From the NCBI GenBank assembly GCA_046046245.1, contig JBJOKE010000020.1, forward strand, positions 52,930 to 116,929: a stretch of 64,000 nucleotides of DNA, written 5' to 3'. This document shows positions 46,499 through 55,111 of this stretch, one piece after another. The position numbers and the translations under genes were made by a program. This stretch comes from UBA4615 sp046046245 (GTDB lineage Bacteria > Pseudomonadota > Gammaproteobacteria > Burkholderiales > Burkholderiaceae_E). Within the stretch, counting starts at the first letter, position 1; every line of letters starts with the position of its first letter. The notes beneath the pieces are model-generated. The model did no database searches. It saw only the letters and a program-made list of their open reading frames with translations, and was not told the origin of the DNA.

Positions 46499-47284
46499 GT
46501 GCGGTTCGCGAGCCTGGGCAGCGGCAGCGAGGGAAACGGTCTGCTCGTCGAGACCGGCGGCAGTGCGGCCGGAGGACGGCCGTTCCGCGTGCTGGTCGAC
46601 TGCGGCTTCGGCCTGAAGGAGGCCGAGCGGCGCCTCGAGCGGCTGGGCTGCGCGCCGGCCGCGCTCGACGGCATCCTCGTCACGCACGAGCACGGCGACC
46701 ACGTCGGCGGCGTGTTCCGTCTCGCACGCGCGCACCGCATCCCCGTCTATCTCACCTACGGCACGCTGCGCGCGACGCCGCAGGCCGCCGGCTGCGAGGA
46801 CCGGGTCCGGGTCATCGACTCGCATCGGCCGTTCGAGTTCGGCGGCTTCCGCATCGAGCCGTTCCCGGTGCCGCACGACGCCCGCGAGCCGGTGCAGTAC
46901 GTGATCGACGACGGGGACGGGCGGCTCGGCGTGCTGACCGACATCGGCCACCCCACGCCCCATCTGACACTCGCGCTCTCCCGGCTGACCGCACTGGTGC
47001 TCGAGACGAACCACGATGCCGGCCTGCTCGCCGACAGCGACTATCCGGTCTCGCTCAAGCGCCGCATCGCCGGCCGGTACGGCCACCTCGAGAATGCCGA
47101 CTCGGCGCGGATCCTCGCGTCGCTCGACCGCAGTCGGCTGCGCCGCGTCGTCGCGGCCCACCTCTCGCGCCAGAACAACCGTGCGGACCTCGCGCGCGCC
47201 GCGCTCGCGCCGGTGCTCGGCTGGGACCCGGCCGAGGTGCTGGTCGCCGATCAGGACGACGGACTCGGCTGGACCGCGGGCTGA
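46499..47284 (+). CDS. MBL-fold metallohydrolase (YycJ/WalJ-like)
   Basis: This 261-residue metallo-beta-lactamase-fold protein begins VRFASLGSGSEGNGLLVET, so GTG at 46499 is the start. The metal motif is THEHGDHVGG (HxHxDH). The further ligands are in VPHDAREPVQYVI and LVLETNHDAGLL, and the final His in VAAHLSRQNN. The SLGSGSEGNG opening is the hallmark of the YycJ/WalJ and phosphonate-P-like group, probably an exonuclease or hydrolase. It lies 13 bases downstream of bamC in the dapA unit. Confidence 0.85.
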   Translation: MRFASLGSGSEGNGLLVETGGSAAGGRPFRVLVDCGFGLKEAERRLERLGCAPAALDGILVTHEHGDHVGGVFRLARAHRIPVYLTYGTLRATPQAAGCEDRVRVIDSHRPFEFGGFRIEPFPVPHDAREPVQYVIDDGDGRLGVLTDIGHPTPHLTLALSRLTALVLETNHDAGLLADSDYPVSLKRRIAGRYGHLENADSARILASLDRSRLRRVVAAHLSRQNNRADLARAALAPVLGWDPAEVLVADQDDGLGWTAG

Positions 47285-47367
47285 GCGCGCGTCCGGCCGG
47301 GCGGAGCCTGCGCATCACTGCGCGCAGGGTGTGCACGATGCGACACGCAGCAGCGCCCACTTCGAGA

Positions 47368-47420
47368 CGAACCGGCCGCCGGGGCCGGTTCGGGACTCGC
47401 GGGGCCGTCCGCGGACGGCC
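47368..47420. terminator. tandem GC hairpins between convergent genes
   Basis: CGAACCGGCC (47368-47377) pairs with GGCCGGTTCG (47383-47392) over a 5-base loop. A perfect 18-base palindrome follows at 47403-47420. They separate the MBL gene from the converging lipoprotein gene. There is no U-tract on either strand. Confidence 0.55.
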
Positions 47421-47429
47421 GGCCGAGGG

Positions 47430-47852
47430 TCACTTCTTCGCGGCGTCCTTCGCGGCCTCGACGGCCTTGGCGGCCGCGTCCTTGGCGGCGTCGGCAGCCG
47501 TGCTCGCGGCGGCGGCGGCGCCGCTCGCGGCGTCCTTCGCGGCGTCCTTGGCGGCCTCGGTCGCGGCGGTGGCGGCGGCGCCCGCGGCGGTGGCGGCCGC
47601 GCCCGCTGCGGCGCCCGCGGCACCGGCGGCGTCCTTGGTGGCCTCGATGGCCTTGGCGGCGGCGTCCTTGGCCGCATCGGCGGCCTGCTGCGACGCGTCG
47701 GCCGGCGCCGCGGCGGGGGCCGGGGCGGCCGCGGGGGCGGGTGCCGGGGCGGCAGCGGGGGCCGGCGCGGGTGCGGGGGCTTGTTCCTTCTTGCCGCAGG
47801 CGGCGAGCGAGACGGCGATCAGGGTGGCGACGAGGAGGGTCTTCTTGTGCAT
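47430..47852 (-). CDS. Ala/Lys-rich repetitive lipoprotein
   Basis: This 140-residue product starts MHKKTLLVATLIAVSLAACGKKEQ: signal peptide plus lipobox LAAC. The mature part is a Pro/Ala block (APAPAPAAA repeats) followed by KDAA-type units (DAAKDAAAKAIE, EAAKDAAKDAA, DAAKDAAAKAVEAAKDAAKK). These predict a long amphipathic Ala-Lys-Glu helix. I do not recognise a named family; similar low-complexity lipoproteins are common in Burkholderiales. A TAGAAT (minus, 47961-47966) could be its -10, about 110 bases upstream. A scaffold or envelope spacer role is guesswork. Confidence 0.7.
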   Translation of the reverse strand: MHKKTLLVATLIAVSLAACGKKEQAPAPAPAPAAAPAPAPAAAPAPAAAPADASQQAADAAKDAAAKAIEATKDAAGAAGAAAGAAATAAGAAATAATEAAKDAAKDAASGAAAAASTAADAAKDAAAKAVEAAKDAAKK

Positions 47853-48022
47853 GGCAGCGTTCCTGGCTGTGGATCGAAGGGGCGCGGATCGGAGCGTCGC
47901 GCGTGGGCGGGGCCGCACTAGGCCACGCGGGCCGCGTGGACGGGATCCGGACAACCCTCGATTCTAGCGTGGCGAGCGCGGGGACGGTGCGCAGGTGGCA
48001 CCGTCGCGGTGCGGCCACCGAC

Positions 48023-48505
48023 TCAGAGGCCGAGGGTGTGAGCCGGCAGGCAGGGCGTCGATTCGTCCCACAGCGCGTCCGCGCGCGCGGCGAGGGGCTC
48101 GACGGCGATGGGGTCCCCGAGGGACAGGCGACCCCGGAAGAAGTCCCGATGGGCGCGACGCACCGCATGGCAGCGGTCGCCGACCAGCAGTCCCTCGATC
48201 GCCGTGAGCGACGCCGGGGCCCGTCTGCAGTCGACGGCACCGGCGAAGCGCCGGCGCAGCGCCATGAACCGGACCGCGCGGCGCTCGAGCCAGTCGGGCT
48301 CGACGACCATCAGCCGCAGCCGTGCGTCGCGCTCGCCGAGCAGGAAGGCGGCGAGCCCTTCGGCGCCTGCCGGCGTGTCCAGCGGCCAGTCGGAGAAGTC
48401 GTGGTCGACCAGCACGAGCTCGCGTCGCGTGGCGGCGAGCGCGGCGAGCACCGCCTCGGTGAACTCGCCTCGGCTTCGGAACAGGACGGAGGACTCGGCG
48501 TGCAT
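48023..48505 (-). CDS. conserved hypothetical protein of the DUF7931 type
   Basis: This 160-residue protein (start ATG 48505) is preceded in frame by a chance extension. It has SSVLFRSRGEFTEAVLAALAATRRELVLVDHDFSDWPLD, GLAAFLLGERDARLRLMVVEPDWLERRAVRFMAL and DRCHAVRRAHRDFFRGRLSL. The arrangement recalls the phospholipase-D-like DUF7931 proteins that follow the uL16-hydroxylase cupin gene in Burkholderiales. The HKD pair of catalytic PLD enzymes is not evident. It starts 8 bases after the cupin stop on the same strand. Confidence 0.6.
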   Translation of the reverse strand: MHAESSVLFRSRGEFTEAVLAALAATRRELVLVDHDFSDWPLDTPAGAEGLAAFLLGERDARLRLMVVEPDWLERRAVRFMALRRRFAGAVDCRRAPASLTAIEGLLVGDRCHAVRRAHRDFFRGRLSLGDPIAVEPLAARADALWDESTPCLPAHTLGL

Positions 48506-48512
48506 CGTGGGT

Positions 48513-49676
48513 TCAGGAAGACGCCGGCGCCGCGCCGATGCGCAGCCAGCCCGCGTCATGCCAGTCGCCGAGGATAGCGGCGAGGGCGGGAACCGCGAGC
48601 GCGCGGGCGCTCTCGGCGGCGGCCAGCACCCGCCGATCGGCGAGGCGGCGCAGCCATCGGCGCGCGGCGGCCGGTGCGTCGAACGCCTCGCCGTTGACGA
48701 AGACGGCGGTGCCGCGCCAGGCCATCCGCGTGCGCCGGTCCAGCCGCAGCCCGTCGCGGGTCGCGAGCTTCGCGAACCGCGCGGGCCCGAGCGGCGTCGG
48801 CGCGTCGAACCAGACGTTGGCCTTGGGCTCGGTCAGCCATCGGCCGACGAACCGATCGACCTCGGTCGCGCTCGGCCGCCAGTCGGCCGCCCAGCCCCGC
48901 AGCCGCTCGACGAGGTCCTCGGGCAGCCGCCCGGGCTCCGAGCCGGCGGGACGGCCGCGGTCCCCGAAGCGCGGGTCGGGTCCGCCCGGCGCGTCGGCTG
49001 CGGCCGCGAGGAAGGCCGACAGGAACTCGTGGCGAGACGGCGCGCGGAAGCCGATCGAGAAGGTCGTGCACTCGCCGACCGCGACGCCGTCGTGGCCCCA
49101 GCCCGGCGGCAGGTAGAGCATGTCGCCCGGCTCGAGCAACCACTCCTCGGTGGGCTCGAAGCGCGCCAGCAGCTTCAGCGGGACGCCCGGCACCCGCGTC
49201 GTGTCGCCCGGCGGCGCGATCCGCCAGCGGCGGCGGCCGTGCGCCTGCAGCAGGAACACGTCGTACTGGTCGACGTGCGGACCGACGCCGCCGCCGTCGG
49301 TCGCGAAGCTGATCATCAGGTCGTCGAGGCGGGCGTCGGGCACGAATCGGAAGCGCGACATCAGCGCGTGGACCGCGTCGTCGTGCAGGTCCACGCCCTG
49401 CACCAGCAGCGTCCAACCCGCACGTCGTCGCGACGGCAGCCGATCGAAGGGGCCGTGCTCGAGCTCGGGCCGGCCGGTGGCGGCGCCGATCACCAGCCGC
49501 GATTCCACGTCGTCGCGGGCGGCGAGCGCGAACAGCCCGGCAGGCTCGATCGGCGGCACGAAGCCGGGGAACGCGCCGCGCACGAGCAGCGGCGCGCGCT
49601 GCCAGTGACGCCGCATGAACTGGTGTACGCTCAGCCCGCCTAGCGAGTCGAGCAGGTCCATCGAGGCTGTCGTCAT
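48513..49676 (-). CDS. ribosomal protein uL16 3-hydroxylase (RoxA/YcfD-like cupin)
   Basis: This 387-residue JmjC/cupin oxygenase shows the iron ligands as H-x-D in GVGPHVDQYDVFLLQAHG, with the distal His in YLPPGWGHDGVAVGECTT. MDLLDSLGGLSVHQFMRRHW at the N-terminus and MISFATDGGG precede the cupin. The family hydroxylates an arginine of ribosomal protein uL16 with 2-oxoglutarate and Fe(II). ATG 49676 lies base-for-base against the divergent FKBP start; the second Met at 49661 is an equally good start. A C-terminal winged-helix-like part (PKANVWFDAPTPLG) follows. Confidence 0.88.
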   Translation of the reverse strand: MTTASMDLLDSLGGLSVHQFMRRHWQRAPLLVRGAFPGFVPPIEPAGLFALAARDDVESRLVIGAATGRPELEHGPFDRLPSRRRAGWTLLVQGVDLHDDAVHALMSRFRFVPDARLDDLMISFATDGGGVGPHVDQYDVFLLQAHGRRRWRIAPPGDTTRVPGVPLKLLARFEPTEEWLLEPGDMLYLPPGWGHDGVAVGECTTFSIGFRAPSRHEFLSAFLAAAADAPGGPDPRFGDRGRPAGSEPGRLPEDLVERLRGWAADWRPSATEVDRFVGRWLTEPKANVWFDAPTPLGPARFAKLATRDGLRLDRRTRMAWRGTAVFVNGEAFDAPAAARRWLRRLADRRVLAAAESARALAVPALAAILGDWHDAGWLRIGAAPASS

Positions 49677-50142
49677 GCAGATCCGGGAAAACGTGTGGGT
49701 GACCGTCCGCTATCGCCTGTACGACTCGCAGGGCGAGGCCCTCGAGGAAGGCGAGCGCGAGTGGACCTACCTGCACGGCGGCTACGGTGCGGTGTTCCCG
49801 AAGGTCGAGGAGGCGCTCGCCGGCCGTGACGTCGGCTACGCGACCACGCTGTACCTCGAGCCCGAGGACACCTTCGGCGACTACGACGCGTCGTTGCTGC
49901 GAATCGCGCCGCGCGAGCGCTTCCCGGTCGAGCTCGAGGCCGGCATGACCTTCGAGAGCGTGCCCGGCGAGTCGCCGGACGGCGAACTGTACACCGTCAC
50001 CGACTGGACCGACGACACCGTCGTACTCGACGGCAACCACCCGCTCGCCGGCATGGCGCTGCGTTTCGAACTGGAGATCGAGGACGTCCGCGAGGCCACC
50101 GACGAGGAGGTCGAGGCCGAGCGCGGCCGCGTGGCGCACTGA
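49675..50142 (+). CDS. FKBP-type peptidyl-prolyl isomerase (SlyD-like)
   Basis: This 155-residue protein starts MQIRENVWVTVRYRLYDSQG. It has EREWTYLHGGYGAVFPKVEEALAGRDVGYATTL, EDTFGDYDASLLRIAPRERF (SlyD insert-in-flap region) and NHPLAGMALRFELEI, the final FKBP strand. The short acidic tail lacks the His/Cys-rich metal-binding part of E. coli SlyD. It catalyses prolyl isomerisation and chaperoning in the cytosol. A -10-like TGTACGCT lies in the cupin coding region upstream, so its promoter must be inside that gene. Confidence 0.85.
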   Translation: MQIRENVWVTVRYRLYDSQGEALEEGEREWTYLHGGYGAVFPKVEEALAGRDVGYATTLYLEPEDTFGDYDASLLRIAPRERFPVELEAGMTFESVPGESPDGELYTVTDWTDDTVVLDGNHPLAGMALRFELEIEDVREATDEEVEAERGRVAH

Positions 50143-50148
50143 CGCGGC

Positions 50149-50165
50149 GCGCGCCTCAGGCGCGC
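50149..50165. terminator. hairpin spanning the metallophosphoesterase stop
   Basis: GCGCGCC (50149-50155) pairs with GGCGCGC (50159-50165). The loop TCA is the stop codon of the minus-strand gene. The FKBP gene ends 6 bases before, so the hairpin lies at the junction of two convergent genes. Confidence 0.45.
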
Positions 50166-51151
50166 GGCAGCGGGTTGACCTCGCGGATCGCGATGCGGAA
50201 GCCCTGCGCGGTCTCGGGCGCGTGCTCGATGTGCACCCACTGCGAGGTGAACGGCCAGCCGAACGACTCGACGCGGGTCACGTGGCCGTACGGGCGGCCC
50301 GCCGCATCGCGCAGCGGACGGTCGACGCGGAAGCGGTGCGAGTCGCCGTGCAGCAGCAGGATCGGCCGCGGGAAGGCGTCGGCCGCCTGACGCAGGACCT
50401 CGATCCAGTCCCGGAAGCCCGAGCGCGGCGAGGGCTGCCAGTCCGGGTCGGCATGGAAGGCGATCGCGAGGGCCTCGGCGCGCTCGCGACGCGCGAGCTC
50501 GACGGTGTCGAGCACCCAGTCGCGATTCATGGCCGCGCGCGCGGCCCAGGCGGCCGTCGCCCCGGCGAAGCCCTTGCGGCCGTTGTCGCTGCCGACCACG
50601 TGCGCGGCGACGGAGCGCACGCCGCCCGCGCGCCAGCGGACGTTCTCGGGCTGGCCCGGCTGTCGCTCGAACGCAAGCGCGGTCACCGCGGCGGCGCCGG
50701 CCCGGCCGAGCGGCCCGGGGCGCGACCAGGCGCGGCGGCGCAGTGCGGCGAGGCGCTCCAGCGGCTCGTGCGGCGGCTCGCCCTTCAGGCAGTCGACCCA
50801 CTCGTTGTCGCCGGGCAGCAGCACGAGCGGATGTGCGCTGCGCTCGAGCAGCCCGATGCGGCGCTCGAGCAGGGCGTCGTCGCAGGGCTCGCGGCTGGAC
50901 TTCAGGTCGCCCACGTGAAGCACGAAATCGAGCGGCTCGGCGTCGGCCGAGGCGAGCATCGCGGCGAGCCGGGCCTCGTCCGCGGGGCTGTAGGGGAGGT
51001 CGCCGATCAGCGCGAAGGCGGCGGGGCCGCGCGCCGCGGCCCGGGCGACCGGTCCGCGCGAGGCGTCGGATCCGCGCCCCGCAAGCGGCCACGCGGCCGC
51101 GCCCGCCAGCGCGGCGCCGGTCCGCAGCGCGCGGCGCCGGCCTGCGCTCAC
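50156..51151 (-). CDS. exported calcineurin-like metallophosphoesterase
   Basis: This 331-residue protein is read from GTG 51151, which overlaps the mutS stop (GTGA). The N-terminal 35 residues are Arg/Ala-rich and hydrophobic (RRRALRTGAALAGAAAWPLAG), consistent with export. The metal ligands of the calcineurin fold appear as DLPYSPADEA, LHVGDLKSSREPC, LLPGDNEWVDCLKG and, near the C-terminus, LLLHGDSHRFRVD. It cleaves a phosphomonoester or diester. The position downstream of mutS is probably not functional, although coupling of expression is expected. Confidence 0.82.
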   Translation of the reverse strand: MSAGRRRALRTGAALAGAAAWPLAGRGSDASRGPVARAAARGPAAFALIGDLPYSPADEARLAAMLASADAEPLDFVLHVGDLKSSREPCDDALLERRIGLLERSAHPLVLLPGDNEWVDCLKGEPPHEPLERLAALRRRAWSRPGPLGRAGAAAVTALAFERQPGQPENVRWRAGGVRSVAAHVVGSDNGRKGFAGATAAWAARAAMNRDWVLDTVELARRERAEALAIAFHADPDWQPSPRSGFRDWIEVLRQAADAFPRPILLLHGDSHRFRVDRPLRDAAGRPYGHVTRVESFGWPFTSQWVHIEHAPETAQGFRIAIREVNPLPRA

Positions 51152-53871
51152 CCGCCCGGCGCGCCGTCGAGCAGCGCGCGCAGCCGATAGAGCGCGTCGA
51201 GCGCCTGGCGCGGGTTCATCGCGTCCGGGTCCAGCGACGCGAGCGCCTCGACGACGCGGGCCGAGGTCGCGTCGGGCGCCGCGGCCGTGCCGGGCGCGTC
51301 GCCGTCGTCGTCGGCGGCGGACGCGCCGTCGATCCCGTCGGACAGCGCGAACAGGTCGAGCTGGTCGTCGTGCGCCCGCGCGCGGGCCTCGAGCCGGTCG
51401 AGCAGCGCGCCGGCCTTGCGGATCACCGGCGCGGGCAGGCCGGCGAGCCGCGCCACCTGCAGTCCGTACGAGCGGCTGGCCGGGCCCGGCCGGACCTCGT
51501 GCAGGAACACGATGCCGCCGTGGTGCTCGGCCGCCGCGAGATGCAGGTTCACCGCGGACGGCGAGGTGCGCGCGAGCTCGACCAGCTCGAAGTAGTGCGT
51601 CGCGAACAGCGTCATCGCGCGGTTGTGCTGCAGCAGCCGCTCGGCGATCGCGTGCGCCAGCGCCAGCCCGTCGAAGGTCGAGGTGCCGCGGCCGATCTCG
51701 TCCATCAGCACCAGCGACTGCGGGCCCGAGGCGGCGAGCACGGTCGCCGCCTCGGTCATCTCGACCATGAAGGTCGAGCGGCCGCCGGCGAGGTCGTCGG
51801 AGGCGCCGATCCGCGTGAAGATCCGGTCGACCGGGCCGATCTCGCAGGCCTCGGCGGGCACGAAGCTGCCCGCGTGCGCGAGCAGCGCGATCAGCGCCAC
51901 CTGCCGCATGTAGGTCGACTTGCCCCCCATGTTCGGGCCGGTGACCAGCAGCAGCCGCCGCTCCGGCGTGATCGTGCAGTCGTTCGGCGTGAAGCGCTCC
52001 ACGCCGGCCTCGACCACCGGGTGGCGCCCCGCGCGGATCTCGATCCCGGGGATCGGTCTCAGCCGCGGCCGCACCCAGCCGCCGTCGGCGGCGACCTCCG
52101 CGAAGGCCGCGAGCGCGTCGAGCTCGGCGATCGCCTGGCCGAGCCGCTGCAGCCCGTGCACCGAGGGCGCGAGCGCGGCGAGCAGCAGCTCCCAGAGCGC
52201 CTTCTCGCGCGCGAGCGCGCGCTCGCGCGCCGACAGCGCCTTGTCCTCGAAGGCCTTCAGCTCGGGCGTGATGTAGCGCTCGGCGTTCTTCAGCGTCTGG
52301 CGACGGCGGTATTCGGTCGGGACCTTGTCGGCCTGACCGTTCGTCACCTCGATGAAGAAGCCGTGCAGGCTGTTCTGGCCGACCCGCAGGTTCGCGATGC
52401 CGGTGCGCGCGCGCTCCTCCTGCTCGAAGCGCGCCAGGTACTCGTCGCAGTGGGCGTCGATGCCGCGCAGCTCGTCGAGCGTCGCGTCGTGACCGGCGCG
52501 GATCACGCCGCCGTCGCGAACCATCGCCGCGGGCTCGTCGAGCAGCGTCTCGGCGAGCAGCGCGGCCAGCGCCGGATCGACCGCAAGCGCTTCGCGGCAG
52601 CTGCCGAGCACCGGCGTCGGGGCAGTGCCCCGACCGTCGCCGGGCTCGAGCCGCTCGAGCAGCCGCGCGATCGGGCCGACGGCGCCGAGCGCGTCGCGCA
52701 GCGCGGCGAGTTCGCGGGGCCGCACGCTGCCCAGCGCGATCCGCGCGGCCAGACGCTCGAAGTCGACGCAGCGCGCGAGTTCGGCGCGCAGCGCCGTCCG
52801 CGGCTCGAGCAGCAGCTCGATCGCCTGGTGGCGGCGCCCGGACTCGCGCGGGTCGCGCAGCGGCTGCAGCAGCCAGCGGCGCATCAGTCGGCTGCCGGCC
52901 GCGGTCGCGCAGCGGTCCATGCGCGACAGCAGCGTCGGCGCGGCCTCGCCGCGCAGGGTCTCGACGATCTCGAGGTTGCGCCGCGCGACCGGGTCGAGCA
53001 CCACCGCCTCGTCGCCGTGGAAGACCCGCAGCCGCTGCAGGTGCGACGGCGTGCGGCCCTGCGTGCGCGCGACGTAGTCGAGCAGCGCCCCGGCCGCGCC
53101 GAGCGAGGCGGGCAGGGCGTCGGCGTCGGAGCCGGCGAGCGATGCGACGCCCAGCGTCTCGGCGAGCGTGCGTCGTGCGCGCTCGGGGTCGAAGTGCCAG
53201 GCGGGGCTGATCGTGAACGGCACGCCCGGGGCGGCCCGCCGGGCCTCGTCGAGCGCGGCACGCGCGGGCGAGGGCGCGGCCGGCGCGCGGCCCGGCGAGA
53301 AGGCTGGCCCTTCGGGCAGCAGCAGCTCGGCGGGACGCAGGCGGTCGAGCTCGCCGGCGAGCTGCGCCGGGCCGATCTCGGCGAGCCAGCACTCGCCGCT
53401 CGCGACGATCATCCAGGCGAGCCCGAGCCGCCGGCCGCCGTCGGCCGCGTCGATCGCCAGCAGCGGGCGGTCCTCCCGGTCGGGCAGCAGCGACGCGTCG
53501 GTCAGCGTGCCCGGCGTCACCACCCGCATCACCTTGCGCTCGACCGGACCCTTCGAGGTGGCGGGATCGCCGATCTGCTCGCAGATCGCGACCGATTCGC
53601 CCTGCCGGACCAGGCGCGCGAGGTACTGCTCGACCGAGTGGAAGGGCACGCCCGCCATCGGGATCGGCTGGCCGTTCGAGGTGCCGCGCTTCGTCAGCGT
53701 GATGCCGAGCAGCCGCGAGGCCTTCTCGGCGTCCTGGTAGAACAGCTCGTAGAAGTCGCCCATCCGGTAGAACAGGAGCACCGACGGGTGCTCGGCCTTC
53801 AGGCGCAGGTACTGCGCCATGACGGGCGTATGGCCGGACAGGTCGGCGGGAGCGGCGGACGGCTGGGTCAT
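51148..53871 (-). CDS. mutS: DNA mismatch-repair protein MutS
   Basis: This 907-residue mismatch sensor begins HTPVMAQYLRLKAEHPSVLLFYRMGDFYELF (mismatch-contacting F-x-E is in the YRMGDFYE neighbourhood). The ATPase shows Walker A TGPNMGGKSTYMRQV (near residue 640), the Walker B region SLVLMDEIGRGTSTFDG and ATHYFELVELA. A C-terminal dimer/tetramer part includes LDRLEARARAHDDQLDLF and the final MNPRQALDALYRLRALL. Length is normal (E. coli 853). Its stop overlaps the metallophosphoesterase start. Confidence 0.97.
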   Translation of the reverse strand: MTQPSAAPADLSGHTPVMAQYLRLKAEHPSVLLFYRMGDFYELFYQDAEKASRLLGITLTKRGTSNGQPIPMAGVPFHSVEQYLARLVRQGESVAICEQIGDPATSKGPVERKVMRVVTPGTLTDASLLPDREDRPLLAIDAADGGRRLGLAWMIVASGECWLAEIGPAQLAGELDRLRPAELLLPEGPAFSPGRAPAAPSPARAALDEARRAAPGVPFTISPAWHFDPERARRTLAETLGVASLAGSDADALPASLGAAGALLDYVARTQGRTPSHLQRLRVFHGDEAVVLDPVARRNLEIVETLRGEAAPTLLSRMDRCATAAGSRLMRRWLLQPLRDPRESGRRHQAIELLLEPRTALRAELARCVDFERLAARIALGSVRPRELAALRDALGAVGPIARLLERLEPGDGRGTAPTPVLGSCREALAVDPALAALLAETLLDEPAAMVRDGGVIRAGHDATLDELRGIDAHCDEYLARFEQEERARTGIANLRVGQNSLHGFFIEVTNGQADKVPTEYRRRQTLKNAERYITPELKAFEDKALSARERALAREKALWELLLAALAPSVHGLQRLGQAIAELDALAAFAEVAADGGWVRPRLRPIPGIEIRAGRHPVVEAGVERFTPNDCTITPERRLLLVTGPNMGGKSTYMRQVALIALLAHAGSFVPAEACEIGPVDRIFTRIGASDDLAGGRSTFMVEMTEAATVLAASGPQSLVLMDEIGRGTSTFDGLALAHAIAERLLQHNRAMTLFATHYFELVELARTSPSAVNLHLAAAEHHGGIVFLHEVRPGPASRSYGLQVARLAGLPAPVIRKAGALLDRLEARARAHDDQLDLFALSDGIDGASAADDDGDAPGTAAAPDATSARVVEALASLDPDAMNPRQALDALYRLRALLDGAPGG

Positions 53872-54067
53872 TCGGGGGAGGACGGATCGCGCAGGGCGCG
53901 GCGGCGGCGCGCCAGCGGAGCCGAGAGCCTACAACAGGCGCGACGCGGGTCCGCGCCGGGCCTGCTGCCCGGCGCGGACGCCGGACGTCGTCGGTCGCGT
54001 CGATCCGTCCGCCGCGGTGTCGTCCGGATCGTCGATCCGCCCGTCGCGCCGCCCTCGGGGTCGGCCT

Positions 54068-55087
54068 TCAGCCGGCCTCGTGGCGCGCCGCGGCCATCCG
54101 GCAGGCGAGCGCGAACGCGTTCTTCATCGCGCCCGTGTGGGCGATGCCGCGGCCCGCGATGTCGTAGGCCGTGCCGTGCGCGGGCGTCGCGATCGGCATC
54201 GGCAGCCCGCCGGGCACGGTCACGCCGCGCTCGAAGCCCATGAGCTTCATCGCGATCTGCCCCTGGTCGTGGTACATGGTCAGCACGCCGTCGTAGCCCT
54301 GGCCGCCGGTGCGGGTGGCCCGCACGAAGGCGGTGTCGGCGGGGAAGGGGCCGTCGGCCGGAAAGCCGCGCGAGCGCGCGAGCTCCACGCCCGGGCCGAT
54401 GGTGTCGATCTCCTCGCGGCCGAATGCCCCGTTGTCGCCGTTGTGCGGATTCAGCCCGCAGACCGCCAGGCGCGGCGTCGCGAGGCCGCTGCGCTGCAGC
54501 CCGGTGTAGAGCAGCTGCACGCCCTCGGCGACCTTGTCGACGGTGATCAGCCCGCTCACGTCCTTCAGCGGCACGTGCGAGGTCACGCGCGAGGTCCACA
54601 GTCCCTCCAGCACGTTGAACTCCACGCAGGGGCCGTGGAAGTCGAGCACCTCGCAGAAGAAGTGCAGCTCGTCCGGGTGGGCCATGCCGCCGGCGCGCAG
54701 CGCGGCCTTGTTCAGCGGCGCGAAGCAGATCGCATCGGCAGCGCCGTCCCGGCAGAGCTCGAGCGCGAAGCGCAGCGCGGCGAGCATCCAGGCACCGTTC
54801 CCGGCGCCGGCCACGCCGCGCTCGAAGCCCTCCGCCTGCGCGCCGGGCCAGTCGACGAAGGCGGGCACGTCGAGCGGTGTGCCGCGCAGCGCACGCGCGT
54901 CGCCGCCGCCGAACGCGAACGGGCGGCCGGTGACCTGCACCGCCTCGGCCATCACCGCGCGACCGGTGATCACCAGCACGTCGGCGGCGCGTGCGGTGGC
55001 CGGATCGGCGAGCAGCCTGGCCGACAGCTCGGGACCGATGCCGGCAGGGTCGCCGGTGAAGAGGGCGATGCGGGGCTTGGTGCTCAT
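54068..55087 (-). CDS. PdxA-family 4-phospho-hydroxyacid dehydrogenase (catabolic paralogue)
   Basis: This 339-residue isocitrate-dehydrogenase-fold enzyme shows PdxA signatures: IALFTGDPAGIGPELSARLL, TSHVPLKDVSGLITVDK, GLNPHNGDNGAFGREEID, LTMYHDQGQIAMKLMGF, GLPMPIATPAHGTAYDIAGRG. The metal histidines in SHV and YHDQ are kept. However, the canonical GHTE segment is replaced by GMAHPDELHFFCEVLDFHGP. True vitamin-B6 PdxA in Burkholderiales stands with surA/rsmA. This copy adjoins a GntR gene and a TRAP operon, so I infer an oxidative-decarboxylating catabolic role like PdxA2 or the TphB branch. Confidence 0.8.
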   Translation of the reverse strand: MSTKPRIALFTGDPAGIGPELSARLLADPATARAADVLVITGRAVMAEAVQVTGRPFAFGGGDARALRGTPLDVPAFVDWPGAQAEGFERGVAGAGNGAWMLAALRFALELCRDGAADAICFAPLNKAALRAGGMAHPDELHFFCEVLDFHGPCVEFNVLEGLWTSRVTSHVPLKDVSGLITVDKVAEGVQLLYTGLQRSGLATPRLAVCGLNPHNGDNGAFGREEIDTIGPGVELARSRGFPADGPFPADTAFVRATRTGGQGYDGVLTMYHDQGQIAMKLMGFERGVTVPGGLPMPIATPAHGTAYDIAGRGIAHTGAMKNAFALACRMAAARHEAG

Positions 55088-55111
55088 CGGAGGGGTCCTC
55101 GTGGAAGCGCG

